Positions 55,375 through 63,419 of a stretch of 64,000 nt of DNA are shown here, piece by piece; position 1 is the stretch's first letter; each line of letters begins with the position of its first letter. Origin of the DNA: Polynucleobacter duraquae (GTDB taxonomy: Bacteria; Pseudomonadota; Gammaproteobacteria; Burkholderiales; Burkholderiaceae); the NCBI RefSeq assembly GCF_000973625.1, contig NZ_CP007501.1, forward strand, positions 1,550,001-1,614,000, written 5' to 3'. A program made the position numbers and the translations under genes. Below the pieces are notes generated by a model. It saw only the letters and a program-made list of their open reading frames with translations. It was not told the origin of the DNA and searched no databases.

Positions 55375-55644
55375 CTACTTCTGCTTGTATTGCATCGAGC
55401 AATAGGCGCGGGTTACCAACTTACTTCTTAATGCGACATGCTTAGTTGCCCTACCAGTTACCCGCTGACGCCATAGATTGAACGAGCCTCTCTTGAGCTC
55501 TTTACGCATCAGCGCAATGACTTGTGGCTCGGATAGTCCAAAATTTTGCTCAATCGCATCAAATGGCGTGCGATCTTCCCATGCCATCTCGATCACCCGT
55601 GAGAGATCGGCGGCGGAGAGTGCTTGAGTTATCTTGGTGTCCAT
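55375..55644 (-). CDS. DUF2805/TIGR03643 family small protein
   Basis: An 89-residue basic protein with a conserved core, ADLSRVIEMAWEDRTPFDAIEQNFGL-like helix pair followed by MRKELKRGSFNLWRQRV, the signature of TIGR03643/DUF2805. The core looks like a helix-turn-helix, which would suit DNA or RNA binding. It is found in marine and freshwater bacteria, often near photolyases. It is the first gene of the minus-strand run. Confidence 0.85.
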   Translation of the reverse strand: MDTKITQALSAADLSRVIEMAWEDRTPFDAIEQNFGLSEPQVIALMRKELKRGSFNLWRQRVTGRATKHVALRSKLVTRAYCSMQYKQK

Positions 55645-55715
55645 CAAGCAAGTTTAAGACTTATTCAATAAACTAGCTGAGCCCGCATTGACCCGATACT
55701 TAAGCCTCTCTATCT

Positions 55716-56411
55716 ATGCCCCTAGTTCCAAAACCCTTTCGCGCTTTGATTATTGGATCCTCTGGGACTATTGGGTCAGCATTTATGGAGCTTCTAGAAG
55801 CTTCTCCTGATTGTGAGGTGGTTTGGGGCCTCAGTCGCAACTCGGCGCAGCCAATTAACTACCAAGATCTCGGCACGATTGAATCTGCTGCAGCTAGTCT
55901 TATTCAGGAAGGTCCTTTTCAGCTCATTATCAATACGATAGGTGTATTGCATTCTGAGCACTGGATGCCTGAAAAGAAATTGGATGACCTCAACGCTGAA
56001 CAGTTACAGATATTGATGCAGACCAATGCCATTGGCCCTGGACTCACAATCAAGCATTTCTCCAAATTACTCGACCCAGCGGGATCCGTTATGGCAACCC
56101 TCTCCGCTAAAGTCGGCAGCATTGAGGACAATCGTTTGGGGGGCTGGTTTAGCTATCGCGCCTCTAAGGCGGCCCTGAATATGCTGATCAAAACAGCCTC
56201 AATTGAATTTGCCAGAACCAAACCCAATACGGCCTTAGTGGCACTGCATCCGGGAACCGTAAACTCCCGTTTATCCAAGCCCTTTAAGGGCGAGCACATA
56301 GGCAGACCAGCTTTAGATGCTGCAAGCGATATGCTTGCGGTTTTACTCTCACTTCAAAAAACTGATTCAGGAATTTTTCTGAGTTACTCCGGAGAAAAGT
56401 TACCTTGGTAA
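55716..56411 (+). CDS. Short-chain dehydrogenase (CsgA-like)
   Basis: A 231-residue SDR. The coenzyme loop is GSSGTIGSAF, and the catalytic motif is YRASKAALNM. The NTIGVLHSEHWMPEKKLDDL segment places it in the CsgA-like branch often encoded with DUF3833 and photolyases. It is divergent from the DUF2805 gene and followed eight bases later by the histidine phosphatase gene. The substrate is unknown. Confidence 0.87.
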   Translation: MPLVPKPFRALIIGSSGTIGSAFMELLEASPDCEVVWGLSRNSAQPINYQDLGTIESAAASLIQEGPFQLIINTIGVLHSEHWMPEKKLDDLNAEQLQILMQTNAIGPGLTIKHFSKLLDPAGSVMATLSAKVGSIEDNRLGGWFSYRASKAALNMLIKTASIEFARTKPNTALVALHPGTVNSRLSKPFKGEHIGRPALDAASDMLAVLLSLQKTDSGIFLSYSGEKLPW

Positions 56412-56418
56412 CCCAATC

Positions 56419-57000
56419 ATGATGATCAAATTTTTATCCCCATTGCTGATTGCACTCACTACTCTCATTGGAGCCCATAGCAGCGCTCTCGCCCAAACTG
56501 AGTTGGCTAACGCAATGCAAGATGGCCAGCATGTCTTACTCATGCGACATGCTGACGCGCCTGGGTATGGAGATCCAGCAGGCTATCAATTAACGCAGTG
56601 CTCCACCCAACGCAACCTGGGTGAAGCAGGCAAGCGCCAGGCTCAGCTAACTGGTGAGTGGCTAGCCAAGCAGGGCATTACCAAAGCTCAGGTCTATAGC
56701 AGTCCTTGGTGTCGTTGCTTTGATACAGCAATCCTTCTGAATAAGGGTGCCGTTACTAAGGAAGCAGCGTTGGGTTCTTTTTTCGACGATATGAGTCAAG
56801 CCAAAAAACAAACTGATGATTTAGCCAATCTCATTCGCGATGAGCGCATCAAATATCCAAAAGTACCGATCATCATGGTGACCCACCACGTCAATATCCA
56901 ATCCTTTACTGGCAAGGTTCTTAATTCAGGGGATATGATTTTGGTAAAAGTAAATTCATCTGGTCAAGCTTTGTCCCATAAGCTCTACCCTAGCCCCTAA
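56419..57000 (+). CDS. Periplasmic histidine phosphatase family protein
   Basis: A 193-residue exported phosphatase. A signal peptide ends near SALAQ. The catalytic motif is LLMRHADAPG (His44), and the second His is in MVTHHVNIQ. CSTQRNLGEAGKRQA and SSPWCRCFDTA are typical of the family, and the extra Cys residues may form disulfides. The substrate is unknown. It follows the SDR and is likely in the same transcript. Confidence 0.87.
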   Translation: MMIKFLSPLLIALTTLIGAHSSALAQTELANAMQDGQHVLLMRHADAPGYGDPAGYQLTQCSTQRNLGEAGKRQAQLTGEWLAKQGITKAQVYSSPWCRCFDTAILLNKGAVTKEAALGSFFDDMSQAKKQTDDLANLIRDERIKYPKVPIIMVTHHVNIQSFTGKVLNSGDMILVKVNSSGQALSHKLYPSP

Positions 57001-57052
57001 CTTTATGCGTCACTCCATCAATCGTCCATACATCACCACTTAAAGAGCATTC

Positions 57053-57433
57053 ATGTCTACTGAACTACCCCTCAATGTTTTAGGTCAACCCCTGGTTGCA
57101 TGCTCGTTTGATCCGCTCACTGGATTTTTTAGAGATGGTTGCTGCAAGACTAATGAACAAGATCTTGGTAGTCACCTAGTCTGCGCGATTGTGAGCAATG
57201 ACTTTCTACAATTTAGTCTCAAGCGTGGTAACGATCTCATTACCCCGCGTCCTGAGTATCAGTTCCCAGGACTGATTGCTGGAGATCAGTGGTGTCTTTG
57301 TTTGAACCGCTGGATTGAAGCCTTAGAAGCAAACTGTGCGCCTAGGATTAAGCTAGAGAGCACGCACATCAAAGCCTTGGAGAAAGTCTCGCTAGAAGTG
57401 CTAGAACAATATGCAGCAGTAGAGCAGTTATAA
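57053..57433 (+). CDS. DUF2237 family protein
   Basis: A 126-residue cytoplasmic protein. NVLGQPLVACSFDPLTGFFRDGCC and DQWCLCLNRWIEALEANCAP are the two Cys-rich DUF2237 signatures, which may bind metal. It is well conserved across proteobacteria and cyanobacteria without an assigned role. It converges on the CRY-DASH gene with four bases between stops. Confidence 0.88.
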   Translation: MSTELPLNVLGQPLVACSFDPLTGFFRDGCCKTNEQDLGSHLVCAIVSNDFLQFSLKRGNDLITPRPEYQFPGLIAGDQWCLCLNRWIEALEANCAPRIKLESTHIKALEKVSLEVLEQYAAVEQL

Positions 57434-57437
57434 GACT

Positions 57438-58700
57438 CTATTGAGGTGAGAGCCAAAGTTTGCGATAGATTTCTTTTGGATCGTGGTCTTGAGTTTGCTT
57501 GGCCACATTAAAAGGTCTACCACCCCTGGGATCCGTTCCGCGTCCAGCAATGTAAAGCCAATTACCTTGATTGCTATAAACGTCATAGTCAATTAGCTGA
57601 GATTCAAACCACGCTGCACCTGCGCGCCAATCACCTTTCATATCGTATATCCAATAACTAGCCACAATCTGACGCATACGGTTGGATAGATAACCACTCT
57701 GATGCAACTCACGCATGCCTGTATCAACTAAAGCAGTGCCCGTAGTGCCTGAACGCCATTGTTCAAAGCTAGGCGCATAAGAAGGTTTTACGGGTACACC
57801 AGTTAAGCCACTGGCACGATACAACTTCTGACCATACTTGAAATGAATAAAGCGGAAGTAGTCACGCCAAAGCAACTCAAACCAAAGCCAATAAGTACCA
57901 TCATTGGCGCCATAGCGATTTTCATACTCGTTGATTTGCGCTGCGATATTCCGCGCTGAAATACAACCTAAAGCCAACCATGCTGAAAACTTACTAGAGT
58001 AATCTCTGCCAATGAGTTGATTGCGGGTCTCCTTATAGCTATCAGGAAGGCGTCGCTTTAGATATTGACTGAGGTGTGCTTGTGCAGCAGTAGCGCCTCC
58101 CAAAAAGAAAGGGTGAAGGTGAGACTCAGATTGAGGGTTACAGGACAATGTTGAGCTCCGAGGTAAGACTGCCGGCAACATCGGAATCTGCTTAGGCGCA
58201 TCGATGGGCTGAGCAAACTTGAGTTGCGCCCGTTCTACCTCACGACGAAATGCCGTAAATACATCGGGCATTTTTTCCAAGACGAATGGAAAGTCTTGTG
58301 GATCCAACATACTTGATTGCCAGAACTCTTCAACATCAACACCTTGTTCCTGCAAAATTTGGACTTGCTCAATTTCTTCAGGGGCTTCAATTTGCTCACA
58401 ATAGATTGCGATTGCAGCAGTATCTTTGACTAGCTGCAGTAAAACTTCCGCCGACTTACCGGATAGCTCCAACAGGTCTGACCCTTGAACTTGAAGCTGA
58501 GCCTTTAAATCATCCAAGGATGCCCTTAAAAAAGTCTGCCGATAGGGTCCTTGTCGCTCAAAGCCGTAAACGCTCTCTTGCTCTTTTGAATCGTGCACAT
58601 AAACCGGCACGAGCTGGTCAGCCTTTAAACATGCTTCTACAAAGGCAGGATTATCTGCCAAACGTAAATCATTTCGAAACCAATAGATGATGACTGTCAC
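57438..58700 (-). CDS. DASH-type cryptochrome/photolyase
   Basis: A 420-residue FAD protein of the CRY-DASH group. The antenna domain starts VIIYWFRNDLRLADNPAF, and the C-terminal FAD domain includes SNRMRQIVASYWIYDMKGDWRAGA, NQGNWLYIAGRGTDPRGGRPFN and the terminal KLWLSP. CRY-DASH enzymes repair cyclobutane dimers in single-stranded DNA and may signal. The start is GTG and overlaps the DUF2256 stop by four bases, so the two are translationally coupled. Confidence 0.93.
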   Translation of the reverse strand: MTVIIYWFRNDLRLADNPAFVEACLKADQLVPVYVHDSKEQESVYGFERQGPYRQTFLRASLDDLKAQLQVQGSDLLELSGKSAEVLLQLVKDTAAIAIYCEQIEAPEEIEQVQILQEQGVDVEEFWQSSMLDPQDFPFVLEKMPDVFTAFRREVERAQLKFAQPIDAPKQIPMLPAVLPRSSTLSCNPQSESHLHPFFLGGATAAQAHLSQYLKRRLPDSYKETRNQLIGRDYSSKFSAWLALGCISARNIAAQINEYENRYGANDGTYWLWFELLWRDYFRFIHFKYGQKLYRASGLTGVPVKPSYAPSFEQWRSGTTGTALVDTGMRELHQSGYLSNRMRQIVASYWIYDMKGDWRAGAAWFESQLIDYDVYSNQGNWLYIAGRGTDPRGGRPFNVAKQTQDHDPKEIYRKLWLSPQ

Positions 58701-58897
58701 TGATTGTTTCCACTAGTGCTAGCTGCGGTATTTATAGTTGATTTTTTAGAGCGGCAAGCATCAGAGCAGTACTTCACTTCATCCCAATTTTTAGCCCAGG
58801 ACTTACGCCAAGTCATTTCTTTACCGCAGACCAGACAAGTCTTACTAGGCAAAAATGATTTGTTTCCCTTAAAACCCAATTTTTCAGCTCGAGCCAT
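58697..58897 (-). CDS. DUF2256 zinc-ribbon protein coupled to CRY-DASH
   Basis: A 66-residue protein with a zinc-binding pattern: CLVCGKEMTWRKSWAKNWDEVKYCSDACRSKK, giving Cys pairs CxxC and CxxxC. This is the DUF2256 family, which is often fused or adjacent to photolyases. AGGTAAGT precedes the ATG. A role in DNA binding is plausible but unproven. Confidence 0.9.
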   Translation of the reverse strand: MARAEKLGFKGNKSFLPSKTCLVCGKEMTWRKSWAKNWDEVKYCSDACRSKKSTINTAASTSGNNQ

Positions 58898-58963
58898 ACT
58901 TACCTATTCAAAAACGAATAGACTATTCAACACATTCAAGAACCAAGAAAAGACCAAATCGCA

Positions 58964-59866
58964 TTGAAAGCCTTTTATACTGACCACTATGTTTTACCAC
59001 TTCCGCCGGGACACCGCTTTCCGATGGAAAAGTACAGCCGGCTACGTGATTTAGTAAGTCAGCTAGTAGGCTTAGAGCTAGTTGAGGCTCCCGCCGTATC
59101 TGATACTCAAATTCTGTATGCGCATGATCCTAGTTATCTCATCAAAATCCTCTCGGGCAATTTGAGCCCTAAGGAGCAGCAAGAAATTGGCTTTCCTTGG
59201 AGCGAGCTCATGGTGGAGCGCTCACGTCGCTCTGCTGGTGCCACCCTTGCTGCTGCGAAGGTGGCACTGAATGAGGGCTTAGCAGCTAATCTCGCTGGCG
59301 GTACGCATCACGCTTATCGTGATAAAGGAGGTGGCTTTTGCGTTTTTAATGATTCCGCTATTGCCGCTAGAGCACTCCAAAAGGAAATTAGTCCACACTT
59401 GAAGATTGCCATCATTGATCTGGACGTTCATCAGGGTAATGGCACTGCTGCTATTTTAGAAAATGACTCTTCCATATTTACCTTATCGATACATGGGGAG
59501 AACAATTTCCCTTTTACAAAAGAGCGTAGCGATCTTGATGTGGGTTTACCAGACAAAACGGGAGATGCGACCTATTTAGCGACGCTTCATCAAAGCCTAG
59601 AAATATTAGATATGAGCTTTAAGCCCAACTGCATTATTTTCTTAGCGGGAGCCGATCCCCACGAAGGGGATCGCTTAGGCAAGCTCAGCCTGACTCAAGA
59701 AGGAATGCGCCAGCGAGATGAAGCCGTTTTTCAGTATGGCTTAGATCGCCAGATTCCAATTGCCTTCTCAATGGCTGGTGGATATGGCAGAGAAATTCAG
59801 TCAACTGTAGATATTCATTTTCAGACCATCCTAACCGCACTTCAGTTTGAAAAGCAATACGGCTGA
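58964..59866 (+). CDS. Histone deacetylase family protein
   Basis: A 300-residue amidohydrolase of the HDAC/AcuC/acetylpolyamine group. The zinc-site motifs are visible: HHAYRDKGGGFCVFND, IDLDVHQGNGT and LAGADPHEGDRLG. Bacterial members deacetylate polyamines or proteins such as acetyl-CoA synthetase; sequence does not choose. The start is apparently TTG at 58964. It is divergent from DUF2256. Confidence 0.88.
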   Translation: MKAFYTDHYVLPLPPGHRFPMEKYSRLRDLVSQLVGLELVEAPAVSDTQILYAHDPSYLIKILSGNLSPKEQQEIGFPWSELMVERSRRSAGATLAAAKVALNEGLAANLAGGTHHAYRDKGGGFCVFNDSAIAARALQKEISPHLKIAIIDLDVHQGNGTAAILENDSSIFTLSIHGENNFPFTKERSDLDVGLPDKTGDATYLATLHQSLEILDMSFKPNCIIFLAGADPHEGDRLGKLSLTQEGMRQRDEAVFQYGLDRQIPIAFSMAGGYGREIQSTVDIHFQTILTALQFEKQYG

Positions 59867-59902
59867 CTTACCCTACAATGCGTTTGCTGTGATTTGTATT
59901 AC

Positions 59903-60376
59903 TCAGTACTGATTCGATTTATAAGTAGTCCAGTACTTCTGCATTTCAATGAACAGAAATGAAGCAGACCAAGTAATCAAGATAAAACCAGTCAGCGCCT
60001 CCACTCCAGTCAAATAGCGAAGGTAGCCCTGCGCCACAATCTCTCCGTAACCTAAAGTTGTGAAGGTAACAAATGAGAGATAGGCGCAATCCAACAAAAT
60101 GCCATGGCCCGAAAGCTCACCAACGAGACCCCCCATGACAGGGAACTGCAAGGTAAAAAAGTAGCCTAAAGCAAAGAGCCAGATCTCCACAACATGGGCC
60201 ATGAAAATAGCGCCAACTCCAACTAACACCCGAAAACGAGGTGCAATGTGGGATATTCTAGGCAGCAGTTTATCCAGCTGAAAAAGAGCTTCATAGTGCA
60301 ATAGGATCGTAATAAGTGCTAGAGATCCATTAATGATGAAGGCAGTGATGAGCAACATCGTTAAATTATCCCCCAT
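59903..60376 (-). CDS. Two-helix potassium channel protein
   Basis: A 157-residue protein with an ion-channel pore: the filter is TFTTLGYGEIV between two helices, with two more hydrophobic segments upstream. The sequence TLGYGE fits a potassium-selective filter. No regulatory RCK domain is attached. The first codon is ATG at 60376; an in-frame ATG 18 bases downstream has a better ribosome site (GGGGGA). It lies in a likely operon with the two genes upstream and so may be FNR-controlled. Confidence 0.84.
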   Translation of the reverse strand: MGDNLTMLLITAFIINGSLALITILLHYEALFQLDKLLPRISHIAPRFRVLVGVGAIFMAHVVEIWLFALGYFFTLQFPVMGGLVGELSGHGILLDCAYLSFVTFTTLGYGEIVAQGYLRYLTGVEALTGFILITWSASFLFIEMQKYWTTYKSNQY

Positions 60377-60394
60377 TGTTAGGGGGATAAATAA

Positions 60395-60799
60395 TCAACC
60401 AGTAATGATGGTATCGCCTTTCAAGGCATCGACTTTGGCAAAGTACTTTTTGGCATATGCCAATAGTTGACCATCACTTGGATGATCAACAGTCTCAATA
60501 CCAACTACCTTTTCAGCAATGCCATGATCATGCTTAGTGGCATGCTTCATCAAATCCAATTTTGCAGAGCCTGGCCCCACAATCAAAATCTCTTTAGATT
60601 CCATGACCGCCTGAATAACTTCATGTAAATAATGCTGATCTGGTTCAGCACGCGCACCACTAACAGAGCCACTTTTGTGATGGACATTTTTATGGGTAGA
60701 TCTGGTCTTGATGACTTCGCTCTCACTTGCAGTGGGATTGAAATAAATAACATGCGCTTCTTGATGGTCAATCCAAATTACTGAGTGATTAAATGACAT
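60395..60799 (-). CDS. eRF1 domain-like (baeRF-type) small protein
   Basis: A 134-residue protein. It starts HSVIWIDHQEAHVIYF and contains LHEVIQAVMESKEILIVGPGSAKLDLMKH, which recalls the domain 3 fold of eRF1/ribosome-associated baeRF proteins. Databases call similar ones a translational machinery protein, but no test is known to me. The middle part is His-rich (STHKNVHHKSG, KHATKHDHG). AAGAAG precedes the ATG. The function is unknown; ribosome or stress association is an inference. Confidence 0.7.
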   Translation of the reverse strand: MSFNHSVIWIDHQEAHVIYFNPTASESEVIKTRSTHKNVHHKSGSVSGARAEPDQHYLHEVIQAVMESKEILIVGPGSAKLDLMKHATKHDHGIAEKVVGIETVDHPSDGQLLAYAKKYFAKVDALKGDTIITG

Positions 60800-60848
60800 A
60801 TATCTTCTTTCTAATGATTACAACGGGGTACAAAATTAATAAAAATAA

Positions 60849-61115
60849 TTAATCCAAAATGAGATCATGGCTAAATAGGTGTACAGCACCATCTACAGCA
60901 TGGCCATTCAAAATCTTTTGCTCGGCTATCGAGAGTAGCTTTAATTGGTGCGCTTTAAACAATTGCAATACATTTTTTTCAATACCCTCAGGATCCAAGT
61001 CTTGCAGGGCCTCATAACTAAAGCTACATTTAAAAGGCTTGCCATCGAGGATTGCTGGATATGAAACGTCACCATTCGTTAAAACAGATACAGGACCAAC
61101 AAATTCAAGCTTCAT
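60849..61115 (-). CDS. DUF1488-like small protein
   Basis: An 88-residue protein whose pattern (TNGDVSYPAILDGKPFKCSFSYEALQDLD and a helical C-terminal half) resembles DUF1488. It is soluble and slightly acidic. It is the first gene of a minus-strand run with the eRF1-like protein and the potassium channel, 67 bases from an FNR-type box. The function is unknown, and the family match is by eye only. Confidence 0.65.
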   Translation of the reverse strand: MKLEFVGPVSVLTNGDVSYPAILDGKPFKCSFSYEALQDLDPEGIEKNVLQLFKAHQLKLLSIAEQKILNGHAVDGAVHLFSHDLILD

Positions 61116-61181
61116 AGGAACTCACTTTATTGAGAATAAGCAAACGATTCTCATATTCTGAACCTAATATGTGGAGTCTAG

Positions 61182-61195
61182 TTGATACAAGTCAA
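61182..61195 (-). promoter_or_regulatory. FNR-type box upstream of the 59903-61115 operon
   Basis: The site TTGAT-ACAA-GTCAA has one difference from the consensus TTGAT-N4-ATCAA and is a form accepted by ANR-type regulators. On the minus strand a TATGAG hexamer at 61155-61150 could serve as -10, which puts the site centre about 45 bases from the start. The first gene begins at 61115. An FNR with the required recognition residues is encoded at 29966-30724. Confidence 0.6.
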
Positions 61196-61256
61196 ACTTT
61201 TTGCCCCTATTAGCAAGAATCGACTATAGGGACACATGGGCTGTCTTTTCAGAAAA

Positions 61257-62027
61257 TTAAAATTTGAATGTCACAGCAACCTGAGGACCAAGCATAGTGG
61301 TTTTTTGCAAAACACCACCCTCTTTCATGTCATAGTACAAGGCACGATAGGTCAGCGACGCATCAATCAACTTACCGAAAGTTTTACCTACTCCAGCCAT
61401 CGCTTGCCAAGTTAAGTTTGTAGTGCCGCCCCCGCTACCAATATCGCCATAGAACGGAACGTACCAAGTCGAATCGGCAATTCGGTAACGCCCTTTAGCG
61501 CCAACAATAGGATCGACTGTTGAAGTAGTTTTAGATGCGGTACCTACCCCACTCACATTCAATGTGGCTGTCGCATAGATTGCTCTTACACCAAGCAAGG
61601 CATCCATATAGACCTCTTTAGAATTAGCCACTGTATAGCTTGCAAGGCCAGTCAATATCGTCTGCTGCAGAGTAATTTTATCTCCGATGGTATTACCCGT
61701 ATTTGGAATCGCGCCCGATTTTTGCAAAGTGGCAGAAACTAGATCACCCATGACGCCCCAATTACCCTTGTGCGCTTCTGCAGAAATCATGGCTCCAGAT
61801 TTGAGATTACTCACAACATCACTTGAATTGAAGCTAGCCGACTTCGCAAATCCACTATCAAGGCCAAGAGTGCCTCTAATACCAGGAGCCCAAATGTATG
61901 GTGTTACTTCAAAGCGCCAGGCTTCAGAAACTGTAGGAATGGGGCTGACATCTTCTGCTGCATGAGTTAATCCTGCCGATACGAAGCTTGCAGTAAGCAA
62001 AACAATCAATGATGAGATATTTTTCAT
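61257..62027 (-). CDS. Putative outer-membrane beta-barrel protein
   Basis: A 256-residue exported protein. The signal peptide ends near GLTHAAED. The rest alternates short amphipathic strands, for example EVTPYIWAPGIRGTLGL and YRALYYDMKEGGVL, and ends in the Phe-containing VAVTFKF expected of a barrel's last strand. No transporter family is recognised. It follows the secretory lipase gene by 71 bases on the same strand. Confidence 0.75.
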   Translation of the reverse strand: MKNISSLIVLLTASFVSAGLTHAAEDVSPIPTVSEAWRFEVTPYIWAPGIRGTLGLDSGFAKSASFNSSDVVSNLKSGAMISAEAHKGNWGVMGDLVSATLQKSGAIPNTGNTIGDKITLQQTILTGLASYTVANSKEVYMDALLGVRAIYATATLNVSGVGTASKTTSTVDPIVGAKGRYRIADSTWYVPFYGDIGSGGGTTNLTWQAMAGVGKTFGKLIDASLTYRALYYDMKEGGVLQKTTMLGPQVAVTFKF

Positions 62028-62098
62028 AATAAGTAAAAAGTAGGCCGTTAAGATGAGTTTCTATTTTAGAGTTTAGCGCCTTGGAAGTGAATGTCGAT

Positions 62099-63400
62099 CT
62101 AATTAACTGGACATCCATTGGCCAATTGCTTTCCAGCAATACGATCTTTAATCCAAGCCAGATACATAGGAGCTGAGACGCCGGGAGTACTAAAGTGGGT
62201 TTGCTCTCCTGGCAACTGGACTCTCTGTATGTTTGCACCCATAGCGCACATCTGCTTTTGATATAACTCATGCTCAATTGGGGGAACTGCAGTGTCTTTA
62301 GTGCCCCAGTAAATAACAACTGGTACAACAGGCTTAACTGGTTTCACACTACCATCAATTAATGCTTTTACCCAGGCCAAGGAGTTGCTAGCCTGAGGCT
62401 TCAATAAAGACTTGTACTTTTCTCCATAGGCATAATTGAATGAATCGGCCATCACATGTACACACTTATTGCTAGCCAATTTATCCACGAACTCTGCACC
62501 CTCATTAGTCAGGATGTCTGTTAGCTTGAGATGTGGGTATGCGGCTTGAGCACCCCAAAGACCCATCACATAGTGAGCGAATAAAAATATATTCGGGACA
62601 TTGGCTTGAGTAAATTCATTGATCAACTTATTCGCGCCAAGCTCATCAGTCGGCGGGTTGCGGAGCATAGCTGCTTGATCATCTGGCGCCAAGCCAACAA
62701 ACCCAAGATATTGAAGATTGTCTGCTGCAGTGCCTTGAAGGGATTGGTAGTCAAGCAAACTTGCAGCTGCCAGAATTGCTCCGCCACCCTGTGACCAGCC
62801 ATAAGCAATCGCCTTCTTGCCAGCACCAGGCCCTTTCATCGAGCTTGCTGCTCTTACAGAATTAATAACATCCCTGCCATTGGTCCCCGCAATCGCATAT
62901 TGATGTTTACCACCACCACCCAGCCCCTGATAATCGGTGGCAACAATCACATACCCCTCCTTAATGAATTGCTCAACATTCGGGATACCGTAGTCGGTCC
63001 AAGAGTTGCCATCCGCCAAAAAATATTCATTCAAAGGTGCTGTCGGATCAATTATTTGGGAGGGGCCACAATTTTGAGCCGATCCCGTGGTGCCGTGCGC
63101 CCAGGCCAAAATAGGTCTTCCTTCTTTTGGGGCAGCTCCCAGAGGAGCAATAATGACTCCCGTAGTAATAGTCTTGCGCTCAGCTACATCAGATGAAATG
63201 TAAGCAATTCTCCATGCTTGTGCGCCCTTCACTGATGTTTTAATTTTCTCTTGCTTTACGATTTGCCCTAATTTTCCTACGGGGCTCATTTTTGTGACTG
63301 CTTCATAAAAAGGTGGAAGTGGTGGAGCTGCTTGAACGCACAAGGGAGTCAAGCCAATAAAAAATAGGGCTGATAAAGATACCTTAAATACATTTTTCAT
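62099..63400 (-). CDS. Secretory lipase-family alpha/beta hydrolase
   Basis: A 433-residue exported hydrolase of the PF03583 type. A signal peptide ends near VQAAPP. The nucleophile elbow is YGWSQGGGA, the oxyanion region is LAWAHGTTGSAQNCGPS, and the C-terminal PLPGEQTHFST region holds the likely catalytic His. Cys residues in the first part may form a disulfide. The family is best known from fungi and actinobacteria; substrates may be triglycerides or esters. Function is not established here. Confidence 0.85.
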   Translation of the reverse strand: MKNVFKVSLSALFFIGLTPLCVQAAPPLPPFYEAVTKMSPVGKLGQIVKQEKIKTSVKGAQAWRIAYISSDVAERKTITTGVIIAPLGAAPKEGRPILAWAHGTTGSAQNCGPSQIIDPTAPLNEYFLADGNSWTDYGIPNVEQFIKEGYVIVATDYQGLGGGGKHQYAIAGTNGRDVINSVRAASSMKGPGAGKKAIAYGWSQGGGAILAAASLLDYQSLQGTAADNLQYLGFVGLAPDDQAAMLRNPPTDELGANKLINEFTQANVPNIFLFAHYVMGLWGAQAAYPHLKLTDILTNEGAEFVDKLASNKCVHVMADSFNYAYGEKYKSLLKPQASNSLAWVKALIDGSVKPVKPVVPVVIYWGTKDTAVPPIEHELYQKQMCAMGANIQRVQLPGEQTHFSTPGVSAPMYLAWIKDRIAGKQLANGCPVN

Positions 63401-63419
63401 AAAAATCCCGTAAATACAA

